Assembly (NCBI GenBank): GCA_041655755.1
Contig: JBBAEY010000014.1
Span: 1-31,364 of the forward strand
Source of the DNA: JAAYFT01 sp041655755
GTDB taxonomy: Bacteria > Bacillota > Clostridia > Tissierellales > Tissierellaceae
Direction of reading: 5' to 3'
DNA length: 31,364 nucleotides
The translations under genes were made by a program, and so were the position numbers. The notes under the pieces were generated by a model, which saw only the letters and a list, made by a program, of their open reading frames with translations, was not told the DNA's origin and made no database searches. Numbering within the stretch: the first letter of the stretch is position 1; each line of letters opens with the position of its first letter. This document shows, piece after piece, positions 1-6,194 of this stretch.

Positions 1-588
1 AGGCCATTTCTAGGGGAAAAGGGCTATAAACTGACCTGTTTCGACCTCTCGTCGGACATGCTGTCAAGAGCCTATGAAAAATTAAGAAGCTATAAAAATA
101 TTAAAATATTAAAACAAGACATGACTGATTTCAGTTTCGAGAACTCCTTTGACGCCATAGTTTCCGTATGCGACAGCATAAACTATATAAGCGATATAGA
201 AAAACTATATAAAACATTCCATAATGTATGGAAACATTTAGATGATGGTGGTATATTTATATTTGATATTAATTCTTACCATAAATTAAAAAATATTATT
301 GGGCATAATACCTTTATTGAAGATAGGGAAGAAGTATTTTATACATGGCAAAATTATTTCGACGACAGCAGCAACATATGCAACTTCTACCTTAGTTTCT
401 TTTATAGTAGAGATGGCAGGACCTACAAGCGTTTTGACGAAGAACACAGGCAAAGAGCTTATAGGGTAGAAGAAGTAGTTGATAGCCTTGAAAAGGCTGG
501 GTTTAACCACATAGACTACTATGCTGCCTTTGGCTTTGATAGGCCGGAGGAAGATACTGAAAGGATAAATTTTGTTGCAATTAAGTGA
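1..588 (+). CDS. class I SAM-dependent methyltransferase, 5'-truncated by the window
   Basis: The open frame runs in from the left edge; the first in-window ATG (58) is internal because frame-1 coding continues upstream of it. Residues just after the edge (GYKLTCFDLSSDML) fit the strand-2 region of a class I Rossmann methyltransferase, with the acidic residue that binds the SAM ribose. Later parts fit the family: an acidic strand ending in DAIVSVCDSINYI, then HLDDGGIFIFDIN. The glycine-rich SAM motif I would lie just outside the window. The substrate cannot be told. It ends 23 bases before hslO, so the two may be co-transcribed. Fold assignment is fairly sure; specific function is unknown. 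Confidence 0.8.
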   Translation, partial: RPFLGEKGYKLTCFDLSSDMLSRAYEKLRSYKNIKILKQDMTDFSFENSFDAIVSVCDSINYISDIEKLYKTFHNVWKHLDDGGIFIFDINSYHKLKNIIGHNTFIEDREEVFYTWQNYFDDSSNICNFYLSFFYSRDGRTYKRFDEEHRQRAYRVEEVVDSLEKAGFNHIDYYAAFGFDRPEEDTERINFVAIK

Positions 589-611
589 AGGAAAGATACA
601 GGAGTGATAGG

Positions 612-1490
612 ATGAAGGATTATTTAATAAGAGCAATAGATAAGGATGCAAGTATCAGGATATTTGTAGCAAGCAGTACAAACATGGTAGAAAAGGCAAG
701 GAGGACCCACGATACATCGGCTACAGCAACAGCAGCCTTGGGTAGATCCTTGACTGCCGCAGCCCTGATGGGTGCCATGATGAAAAATGACAATGACAGG
801 CTTACACTAAAGATTGCCGGTGGAGGACCCATAGGTACGATACTTGTAGTAGCAGATAATAAGGGTACAATCAAAGGATATGCTGATAATCCGCATGCGG
901 ATTTGCCCAGTAGAGAAGATGGGAAATTAGATGTAGGGGGTCTAGTGGGGGTAGATGGGAATATTACCGCCATAATGGACCTGGGGCTCAGGGATCCCTA
1001 TATAGGTCAATCCACCCTGGTATCGGGAGAAATAGCCGAAGATTTGGCATCTTACTATGCAATTTCGGAGCAGCAGCCATCTGCTGTTAGCCTGGGCGTC
1101 CTAGTGGATAGGGATATATCGGTAAGGGCTGCTGGAGGATATATAATACAACTGCTCCCAAATGTCGACGAGGAAGCCATAGAAAAGATTGAGGGGTCCT
1201 TGAAAAATATAGGGCCTGTATCTCAATTGATAGACAGGGGCCTAGGGCCTGAAGATATTATGGAGAAGATATTGGGCCAATTTGAAATGCAAATATTAGA
1301 TAAAATACAAATTGAATACCAGTGTGACTGCTCAAGGGAGAGGATAGAGAGGATACTCATTAGCCTAGGCAGGGAAGAATTGAAATCCATGATTGAAGAA
1401 GATGGTCAAGGAGAAGTTGTATGTCATTTTTGCAATACAAAATACCATTTTGATAAGGAAGAATTGGAGAAGCTATATTCAAATATATAA
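612..1490 (+). CDS. hslO: Hsp33 redox-regulated chaperone
   Basis: A 292-aa cytosolic holdase chaperone. Hsp33 is kept inactive by zinc bound to four reduced cysteines; oxidation releases the zinc and exposes the substrate-binding surface. The zinc cysteines are visible as C238, C240, C271 and C274 (CDC ... CHFC), the family pattern CXC-X(27-32)-CXXC. The N-terminal body begins KDYLIRAIDKDASIRIFVA and carries the usual GGGPIGTILVVAD and YADNPHADLP segments. I chose ATG 612 because GGAG at 601-604 lies 7 bases upstream and this is the normal family start; a GTG at 585 would only add nine unconserved residues and overlaps the previous gene's stop. Twelve bases separate it from the next gene, so it probably leads an operon with the ATP-grasp pair. 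Confidence 0.95.
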   Translation: MKDYLIRAIDKDASIRIFVASSTNMVEKARRTHDTSATATAALGRSLTAAALMGAMMKNDNDRLTLKIAGGGPIGTILVVADNKGTIKGYADNPHADLPSREDGKLDVGGLVGVDGNITAIMDLGLRDPYIGQSTLVSGEIAEDLASYYAISEQQPSAVSLGVLVDRDISVRAAGGYIIQLLPNVDEEAIEKIEGSLKNIGPVSQLIDRGLGPEDIMEKILGQFEMQILDKIQIEYQCDCSRERIERILISLGREELKSMIEEDGQGEVVCHFCNTKYHFDKEELEKLYSNI

Positions 1491-1502
1491 TGGAGGCGCA
1501 AG

Positions 1503-2387
1503 ATGAAAGGCTGGATAATTTACAATGGAGCACTAAGGATAAAAAAGGTAGAGGTTTTAGTAGAGAAGTTGTCTGAGGAAGGCAAAAAAAAGGGGATAGA
1601 TCTGAAACTGATAAAAAACAATCAGCTTCTGCCGACCTACAATTCACTAGGGCAGGCAGGGCTCAATAGCATAATAGATTTAGAGGAAGCAGATTTTATC
1701 ATATTTTGGGACAAGGATATCTTGCTGGCAAGGCATTTGGAGAAGATGGGTTATAGGCTTTTTAACAAGAGAGAGGCCATAGAAAATTGTGACAACAAGG
1801 CACTTATGCACCTGAAGTTGTCAGATTTGAATATAAGGATACCAAAAACCATAGTTGGTCCCTTTGTATTTCACCAGCAAAACCTTGGGGATGAATACTA
1901 CAGTGAAATATTCAAGGAGCTGGGAAAGAAGATAATTCTCAAAGAATCCTATGGTTCCTTTGGAATGCAGGTATATCTAATCAATAGCAAAGAAGAACTG
2001 CAGTCAAAGTTAATAGGTATGGGAAATAGAAGCTTTATTATGCAGGAGTATATAGACACAAGTTTTGGCAAGGACATCAGGATAAATATAGTGGGGGACA
2101 AGATAATTGGGGCCATGGAGAGGACAAACCCCTCTGACTTTAGGGCAAATATAACCCTAGGTGGCCAAGGCAAATACTTTGAAGCCACAGAGGAACAGAA
2201 GGAGATGGCCTTAAAAGCCCACAAGGCCCTAGGATTAGATTTCAGTGGAGTAGACCTGCTATATGGCAGGGAGAAGGAGCCCATACTATGCGAGGTAAAC
2301 TCTAATGTAAATTATGTAAGCTTTGAGCTGGCATCGGGTATTAATTTCAGTAGTATACTATTAGACTATATAATGGAGAGAATATGA
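1503..2387 (+). CDS. RimK-like ATP-grasp ligase (first of a coupled pair)
   Basis: A 294-aa ATP-grasp protein of the RimK/LysX type. Such enzymes activate a carboxylate as acyl-phosphate with ATP and join it to an amine, often adding amino acids to a protein, peptide or cofactor. The N-terminal 95 residues are a small pre-ATP-grasp domain (GWIIYNG at the start). The glycine-rich ATP loop is at about 146-156 (KESYGSFGMQ), followed by DIRINIVGDKIIGAMER, and the magnesium-binding end motif is at about 263-271 (CEVNSNVNY), with Glu and Asn present. The key residues look intact. SD GGAGGC at 1492-1497 fits ATG 1503. Its stop overlaps the next start (ATGA), so translation is coupled. The substrate is unknown; nothing nearby is an obvious precursor peptide. 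Confidence 0.82.
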   Translation: MKGWIIYNGALRIKKVEVLVEKLSEEGKKKGIDLKLIKNNQLLPTYNSLGQAGLNSIIDLEEADFIIFWDKDILLARHLEKMGYRLFNKREAIENCDNKALMHLKLSDLNIRIPKTIVGPFVFHQQNLGDEYYSEIFKELGKKIILKESYGSFGMQVYLINSKEELQSKLIGMGNRSFIMQEYIDTSFGKDIRINIVGDKIIGAMERTNPSDFRANITLGGQGKYFEATEEQKEMALKAHKALGLDFSGVDLLYGREKEPILCEVNSNVNYVSFELASGINFSSILLDYIMERI

Positions 2388-3163
2388 TGATAGGCCTACT
2401 ATTATACAAGAAGGAAGACTATCTAAGGAACCAATCATATGTAGAATGGTTGATAGATGAGGGGCAGAAAAAGGATATAAATCTCAAGCTGATCTTCAAA
2501 GAGGACCTTGAACTAGAGGGCATAGGAAAAAATTCGCATATAGATTTTGTAATTAATAGGACGAGAAGCTATGAGGTCAGCCTCTTATTTGAACTGAACG
2601 ATATAAGGGTATTTAACAATTCTGAAATCACCTTACTGGGAAACAATAAGTTGGCAGCCTATAGCTATGCAAAGTCAAAGGGATTCACTTATCCTGGTGT
2701 CCTATTGAATTGGGACGGGGGCGAGATAATATCCAAGCCCAATGACAGCCATGGCGGCCAGGGAATAGGCTTGATAGGCCAGGTGGATTTGGGGGACGGG
2801 AAAACAAGATTTCAGCAAAGATTTCTCAGGAATATAGTAGGGGACATCAGGTTCTATGTAATAGACAATAAAATCATTCACGCCGTCCTGAGGAAGGCAG
2901 GTGGTAAAATCCTATCCAACTTCAGCCAAGGCGGAGAAATAGACTACTATAAATTTTCAGCCCAAGAAAAAAGCCTGGTGGAAAAGTTTATGAAAGGTCT
3001 ACAAATAGACTATGTTGGCCTAGACTTTTTTCTCACAGATAAAAAGGAGCTCATATTCAACGAAATTGAGGATGTCGTTGGCAGCAGAATGCTTAGCACA
3101 CTGGGAATTAACAATACGACGGAATTGTATTTTGAACATATTGCCAAACAAATGAAAAAGTAG
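2384..3163 (+). CDS. RimK-like ATP-grasp protein (second of a coupled pair)
   Basis: A 259-aa ATP-grasp protein, shorter and clearly divergent from its neighbour. The N-terminal part (MIGLLLYKKEDYLRNQSYVEWLIDEG) is a pre-ATP-grasp domain. The ATP loop is at about 117-129 (SKPNDSHGGQGIG), then GDIRFYVIDNKIIHAVLRK. The terminal metal motif reads FNEIEDVVGSRML at about 225-237, with Glu and Asp where Glu/Asn is usual, so catalysis is plausible but not assured. ATG 2384 overlaps the upstream stop by four bases; ATG 2387 is an equal alternative. The coupled pair suggests equal amounts, a heteromer, or two successive ligation steps. The stop lies three bases before a tRNA promoter, and I see no terminator between. 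Confidence 0.8.
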   Translation: MMIGLLLYKKEDYLRNQSYVEWLIDEGQKKDINLKLIFKEDLELEGIGKNSHIDFVINRTRSYEVSLLFELNDIRVFNNSEITLLGNNKLAAYSYAKSKGFTYPGVLLNWDGGEIISKPNDSHGGQGIGLIGQVDLGDGKTRFQQRFLRNIVGDIRFYVIDNKIIHAVLRKAGGKILSNFSQGGEIDYYKFSAQEKSLVEKFMKGLQIDYVGLDFFLTDKKELIFNEIEDVVGSRMLSTLGINNTTELYFEHIAKQMKK

Positions 3164-3165
3164 AG

Positions 3166-3194
3166 TTGACAATTTACAATAATTTGGTTATACT
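3166..3194 (+). promoter_or_regulatory. sigma-A promoter for the tRNA cluster
   Basis: TTGACA (3166-3171), 17 bases, TATACT (3189-3194): near-perfect consensus, directly after the stop of the ATP-grasp gene. The expected transcript starts near 3201 and has a short leader with an AGCC/GGCT hairpin (about 3218-3229) before tRNA-Phe at 3251. Confidence 0.88.
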
Positions 3195-3250
3195 TATTAT
3201 TGTTGTATTTAGGGATGAGCCACAAGGCTATATCATTTCCCAAGTAAGAG

Positions 3251-3326
3251 GCCCAGATAGCTCAGTCGGTAGAGCAGTAGACTGAAAATCTACGTGTCGC
3301 TGGTTCGATTCCGGCTCTGGGCACCA
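3251..3326 (+). tRNA. tRNA-Phe (anticodon GAA)
   Basis: A 76-nt cloverleaf. Acceptor GCCCAGA pairs with TCTGGGC, the anticodon stem GTAGA/TCTAC encloses CTGAAAA, and the anticodon GAA is at 3284-3286. The T arm has GGTTCGATTCC. The CCA end (3324-3326) is encoded. It is the first tRNA of the cluster. Confidence 0.97.
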
Positions 3327-3347
3327 ATACAATTTTCTTGAGAATTA

Positions 3348-3376
3348 TTGACAAGATATTTGAATTATGCTATCAT
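3348..3376 (+). promoter_or_regulatory. sigma-A promoter between tRNA-Phe and tRNA-Gly
   Basis: TTGACA (3348-3353), 17 bases, TATCAT (3371-3376): a second strong promoter inside the tRNA cluster, 22 bases ahead of tRNA-Gly. The Gly and Cys tRNAs can therefore be made independently of tRNA-Phe. Confidence 0.85.
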
Positions 3377-3397
3377 ATAAAAGCAGCAAAATATTAT

Positions 3398-3469
3398 GCG
3401 GAAATGGCTCAGTGGTAGAGCATCGCCTTGCCAAGGCGAGGGTCGCGAGTTCGAATCTCGTTTTCCGCT
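3398..3469 (+). tRNA. tRNA-Gly (anticodon GCC)
   Basis: Acceptor GCGGAAA pairs with TTTCCGC (3462-3468), with discriminator U. The D arm is GCTCAGTGGTAGAGC and the anticodon loop TTGCCAA carries GCC. The T arm has GTTCGAATC. CCA is not encoded (the DNA continues TTTTAAA), so the end must be added by CCA nucleotidyltransferase, unlike the neighbouring tRNA-Phe. Confidence 0.96.
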
Positions 3470-3480
3470 TTTTAAATATC

Positions 3481-3498
3481 GCCCTAATTATTTAGGGC
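3481..3498 (+). other. small perfect hairpin between tRNA-Gly and tRNA-Cys
   Basis: GCCCTAA (3481-3487), a 4-base loop, then TTAGGGC (3492-3498), followed by an AT-rich tract with only four T in a row. The stem is too AT-rich and the T tract too short for a good terminator. It may mark an RNA-processing point between the two tRNAs or a weak attenuator. Confidence 0.5.
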
Positions 3499-3509
3499 AT
3501 ATATATTTT

Positions 3510-3580
3510 GGCGCCATAGCCAAGCGGCAAGGCAGAGGTCTGCAAAACCTTTATCCCCGGTTCAAATCCGGGTGGCGCCT
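3510..3580 (+). tRNA. tRNA-Cys (anticodon GCA)
   Basis: Acceptor GGCGCCA pairs with TGGCGCC (3573-3579), with discriminator U at 3580. The anticodon loop CTGCAAA carries GCA at 3542-3544, and the T arm has GGTTCAAATCC. CCA is not encoded. It is the last tRNA of the cluster, followed by a terminator. Confidence 0.96.
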
Positions 3581-3587
3581 TAAATTT

Positions 3588-3632
3588 AAAACCTTCCAAC
3601 AATGAGTATTTAGCCATATTGGAGGTTTTTTT
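3588..3632 (+). terminator. terminator of the tRNA cluster
   Basis: AAACCTTCCAA (3589-3599) pairs with TTGGAGGTTT (3619-3628), with one bulged T, around a 19-base loop. The 3' arm runs straight into seven T (3626-3632). A standard Rho-independent terminator with a rather long loop. Confidence 0.75.
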
Positions 3633-3670
3633 ATATCCTCGAAAATATATGGATAAAACAAAAAAAGACA

Positions 3671-3700
3671 TTGATTTATGATACTATAGATGATACTATA
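3671..3700 (+). promoter_or_regulatory. hicAB promoter with overlapping direct-repeat operator
   Basis: TTGATT (3671-3676), 17 bases, TACTAT (3694-3699) is a plausible sigma-A promoter ahead of hicA. Two identical 11-bp direct repeats, ATGATACTATA at 3678-3688 and 3690-3700, lie 12 bp apart (about one helical turn); the second covers the -10. HicB carries a ribbon-helix-helix domain, and such antitoxins bind repeats like these to repress their own operon. Autoregulation is inferred. Confidence 0.7.
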
Positions 3701-3748
3701 TATAGGAGGAGGTGAATAAAAGGTGGGGTAGAAAAATTACTAGAAAAA

Positions 3749-3973
3749 ATGCAAAGACAGCCAAATGGAATTAAATACAAGGAGTTATTAAGGGTATTAA
3801 ACGAGTATGGCTATAAGTTAGTGAGAAGTAAGGGATCACACAGGCATTTTAGAAATGGCGAGGGTGATTTAATAACCATAAAAGAAGAAAACCCCTTAAA
3901 GGCTGTCTATATAAAGGATCTACTTGGTAGAATAGGAAGTAAAGACTTCCCAAATCCTCGGGACCTTAAGTAA
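3749..3973 (+). CDS. hicA: HicA-type mRNA interferase toxin
   Basis: A 74-aa protein of the HicA family, small double-stranded-RNA-binding-fold ribonucleases that cut mRNA when their HicB partner is lost. Seen: helix one YKELLRVLNEYGYKLVRSKGSH, where the His of the GSH motif is the catalytic residue, and the C-terminal PLKAVYIKDLLGRIG common in Firmicute HicA. The start is uncertain. The frame is open back to 3716 with toxin-like residues (VEKLLEK) before ATG 3749, but that stretch has no ATG, GTG or TTG. A very strong SD (AGGAGG, 3704-3709 and onward) points to GTG 3723, which is in another frame and meets TAG at once. Either ATG 3749 is used with a weak SD, or one base has been lost near the G run at 3725-3728. 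Confidence 0.82.
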   Translation: MQRQPNGIKYKELLRVLNEYGYKLVRSKGSHRHFRNGEGDLITIKEENPLKAVYIKDLLGRIGSKDFPNPRDLK

Positions 3974-4009
3974 ATATAAAATAGTATGAGGAAATCCCAC
4001 CCTTTCGGA

Positions 4010-4363
4010 ATGAATAAAAAAGATATCAAATATTATATGAGTTTACCCTACAACTATTTAGTTCAGCCAATTTCAGATGAAAGTGGAGACTACTACTATG
4101 GCAGGGTCTTAGAATTAGATGGTTGTCAAAGTACGGGGGAAAGCTTTGAAGAAGCATATAGAAGTTTATTAGAGGCGATGGAAGGTTGGTTAGAGGTGAA
4201 GATGCAATATAATGACTATATTCCAGAGCCATTAGTTGATGAAAGTTTCAGTGGAAAATTTCTTGTAAGAATACCCAAGAGTCTACACAGGAGACTGTCA
4301 GTAGAAGCACAGGAAGAGGGAGTGTCCCTGAATCAATATGCAATGTATAAATTGAGCAGATAA
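4010..4363 (+). CDS. hicB: HicB-type antitoxin
   Basis: A 117-aa antitoxin that neutralises HicA and represses the operon. The N-terminal part is a partial RNase-H-like HicB domain (YNYLVQPISDESGDYYYGRVLELDGCQSTGESFEEA...). The C-terminal 40 residues form a ribbon-helix-helix DNA-binding domain (GKFLVRIPKSLHRRLSVEAQEEGVSLNQYAMYKLS). I chose ATG 4010 because NKKDIKYYMSLPY is where related HicB proteins start; ATG 3986 would add eight residues. Neither has a clear Shine-Dalgarno, so translation may depend on coupling to hicA, which ends 36 bases upstream. A strong terminator follows. Confidence 0.88.
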   Translation: MNKKDIKYYMSLPYNYLVQPISDESGDYYYGRVLELDGCQSTGESFEEAYRSLLEAMEGWLEVKMQYNDYIPEPLVDESFSGKFLVRIPKSLHRRLSVEAQEEGVSLNQYAMYKLSR

Positions 4364-4406
4364 AAAAGAAATCCAACTGACAGATGCTAGTGGTATTTAA
4401 TATCTG

Positions 4407-4428
4407 AGAGCCCGAAGGCTCTTTTTTT
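4407..4428 (+). terminator. terminator after hicB
   Basis: AGAGCC (4407-4412), tetraloop CGAA, GGCTCT (4417-4422), then a run of T to 4428. A compact, strong Rho-independent terminator closing the hicAB unit. Confidence 0.9.
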
Positions 4429-4459
4429 GTAAAATAAATATAAAAAACAAGGTGATTTT

Positions 4460-5200
4460 ATGAATCCATTTATACCAATTAGGAAAGCAGATATAGCCAT
4501 AGTTGATGCTAGGATAAGTATGGAAATAGAAGATAATTTAAAAAAACTGGGACTAGAAGTCATAAAGACAGTTAAATGTGAAGGGGTACATCCTAGTATA
4601 GCCTACCATCCCGACATCGTAATTCATCCAATAAACCACAATAGCTTGATGATTGCCCCCAATGTCTACGATTATTATGAGGAGAAGATGGGGAAGATGG
4701 GTATAAAATTAATTAGAGGAGAAAAATATTTAGACTGTAAATATCCAGATGACATTGCATATAATGTAGGAAGGCTTTCAAATGTAGCAGTTCACAACTT
4801 TAAACACACTGATGAAAAATTAAAATTTTACCTACAAAAAGAAAACTTAAAATTTGTAGATGTAAAACAAGGTTATAGCAAATGTTCACTGGCAATAGTA
4901 GGAGAGTATTCAGCCATTAGCTCAGACTATCCAATCTACAGTAAACTTACTGGCCTTGGATTTGATGTCCTCTTGATAGAGCCCAGACATATAGACTTAC
5001 CAGGTCAGGAATATGGATTTATAGGTGGAACAAATGGAAACCTTTCGAGGGAAAAGTCTATAATTTCCGGCAGTATAGATAAGCACCCAAACAAAAAAGA
5101 AATACTAAGTTTTTTTGCAAGAAATCAAATAGAACTAATCTATTTATCCCAAAATCCCCTTTTGGATATTGGTACAATAATTACTCTAAATTCCCATTAG
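4460..5200 (+). CDS. DUF6873-like protein (GME-fold type)
   Basis: A 246-aa soluble protein that I match by pattern to DUF6873, a Clostridia family thought to share the fold of guanidino-modifying enzymes (amidinotransferase/DDAH type). Seen: repeated short strand-turn units, AYHPDIVIHPINHNSLMIAP near the N terminus, CSLAIVGEYSAISSD in the middle, and YGFIGGTNGNLS at about 193-205. The guanidino-modifying enzymes use a C-terminal Cys in a G-x-H-C context; here the C-terminal segment LLDIGTIITL has none, so it may not be that kind of enzyme. SD AAGGTGAT lies about 4 bases before ATG 4460. It follows the hicB terminator and I see no strong promoter. The family name is tentative. Confidence 0.6.
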   Translation: MNPFIPIRKADIAIVDARISMEIEDNLKKLGLEVIKTVKCEGVHPSIAYHPDIVIHPINHNSLMIAPNVYDYYEEKMGKMGIKLIRGEKYLDCKYPDDIAYNVGRLSNVAVHNFKHTDEKLKFYLQKENLKFVDVKQGYSKCSLAIVGEYSAISSDYPIYSKLTGLGFDVLLIEPRHIDLPGQEYGFIGGTNGNLSREKSIISGSIDKHPNKKEILSFFARNQIELIYLSQNPLLDIGTIITLNSH

Positions 5201-5266
5201 TGTAAGTCTTTATAAAGTATATGACTTTTTCTTAAGTACATACTACTAAAAGAAAGGAGTGATACG

Positions 5267-6121
5267 GTGCAAGCTATAAAAATCGGTGGAGATATAAACA
5301 AAGACGAAGTTAAGCTATTAATTGGCAAGTATTTCTCTAATTCTAAGGTTAATATACAGGAAAAAGACTATGAGGGAAGATTTGAATTTTTATTTTCTTT
5401 TGGTAAGAAAAGGGACTTAGACGATATTTCATTTTACAACACCATTACAAACTTGGTAAATGATATATTGATGGAAATATATTTCAAACAATTAATTAAG
5501 GATAGGGTATTTAAGATATGTAGCGACTATCGCACATCCGACAAGGCTAAAATTGCATCCTATACCCATGCTAATCTTAGAAATGAAAATTATTTTGTGA
5601 GGGAAAAAAACATTGTGATGGAAGAGATATTAAATCATATAATCGAAAACAATGTTTTATATATAGATGGATTTATGAATTTCAGACTTAGAAAGTTTTT
5701 ATATATGCTGGACATAGCCATAGAAAAAGCCATAAATCAAATTGAGGCAGAGAAGGAATATCTAGAGTTTTTAAACATGCTCCAGTATTTTGTTGAGATA
5801 CAAGAACCTAAGGCAGACCTAATAAATGTAGTAATAAAGGATGGAAATTATTCCTTGTATGACAAGGAACGCAAGCCCATAGAAAATGGCCTCTTATCTG
5901 GCTTAGAAGACGACTTATGGTATGAGGATGTCAGCAAGGCAGATCTCCTAATCAGCTCTTTAATAGTCCTGTCCCCTTTGAAACTGACAATTCATATTGA
6001 AGAAGGTGAGGAAAGGGAGCTGATAGATGTGATTGCAAAGGTATTTAAGGGCAAGGTTGACTTTTGTCGAGGCTGTGAATTTTGTGATATAAAATCCAAG
6101 ATTAAGAAGGGAAAGTATTAA
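5267..6121 (+). CDS. ytxC: YtxC-like putative sporulation protein
   Basis: A 284-aa protein resembling YtxC, a spore-former family of unknown biochemical role. Seen: N-terminal alpha/beta part with EGRFEFLFSF, then a helical core with the family's most typical stretch, ILNHIIENNVLYIDGFMNFRLRKFLY, and a C-terminal domain ending in a Cys-rich tail (CRGCEFCD, three Cys in six residues). No signal peptide or membrane helix is seen. It starts with GTG 5267, supported by AAAGGAG 7 bases upstream. The region before it contains CATACTACT (5239-5247), which recalls a sporulation sigma-E -10, but this is weak. It is followed by the hisS promoter, so it is probably transcribed alone or with the preceding gene. 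Confidence 0.75.
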   Translation: MQAIKIGGDINKDEVKLLIGKYFSNSKVNIQEKDYEGRFEFLFSFGKKRDLDDISFYNTITNLVNDILMEIYFKQLIKDRVFKICSDYRTSDKAKIASYTHANLRNENYFVREKNIVMEEILNHIIENNVLYIDGFMNFRLRKFLYMLDIAIEKAINQIEAEKEYLEFLNMLQYFVEIQEPKADLINVVIKDGNYSLYDKERKPIENGLLSGLEDDLWYEDVSKADLLISSLIVLSPLKLTIHIEEGEERELIDVIAKVFKGKVDFCRGCEFCDIKSKIKKGKY

Positions 6122-6135
6122 ATTTTAAAAGAATC

Positions 6136-6164
6136 TTGGAAATAAGGGCTATATCTGATATTAT
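6136..6164 (+). promoter_or_regulatory. hisS promoter
   Basis: TTGGAA (6136-6141), 17 bases, TATTAT (6159-6164), with TGA directly before the -10 giving an extended -10. It lies 31 bases before hisS; the leader is too short for a T-box. Confidence 0.82.
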
Positions 6165-6194
6165 AGTAAAAAAAGGATTATTTTGGAGGTAGTT

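Noticed and set aside
585..611. GTG 585 as hslO start
   Set aside because: It overlaps the upstream stop, has no SD and adds unconserved residues; ATG 612 has a well-placed GGAG.
3396..3605. 69-codon open frame on the plus strand
   Set aside because: It lies over tRNA-Gly and tRNA-Cys and translates their sequence; not a gene.
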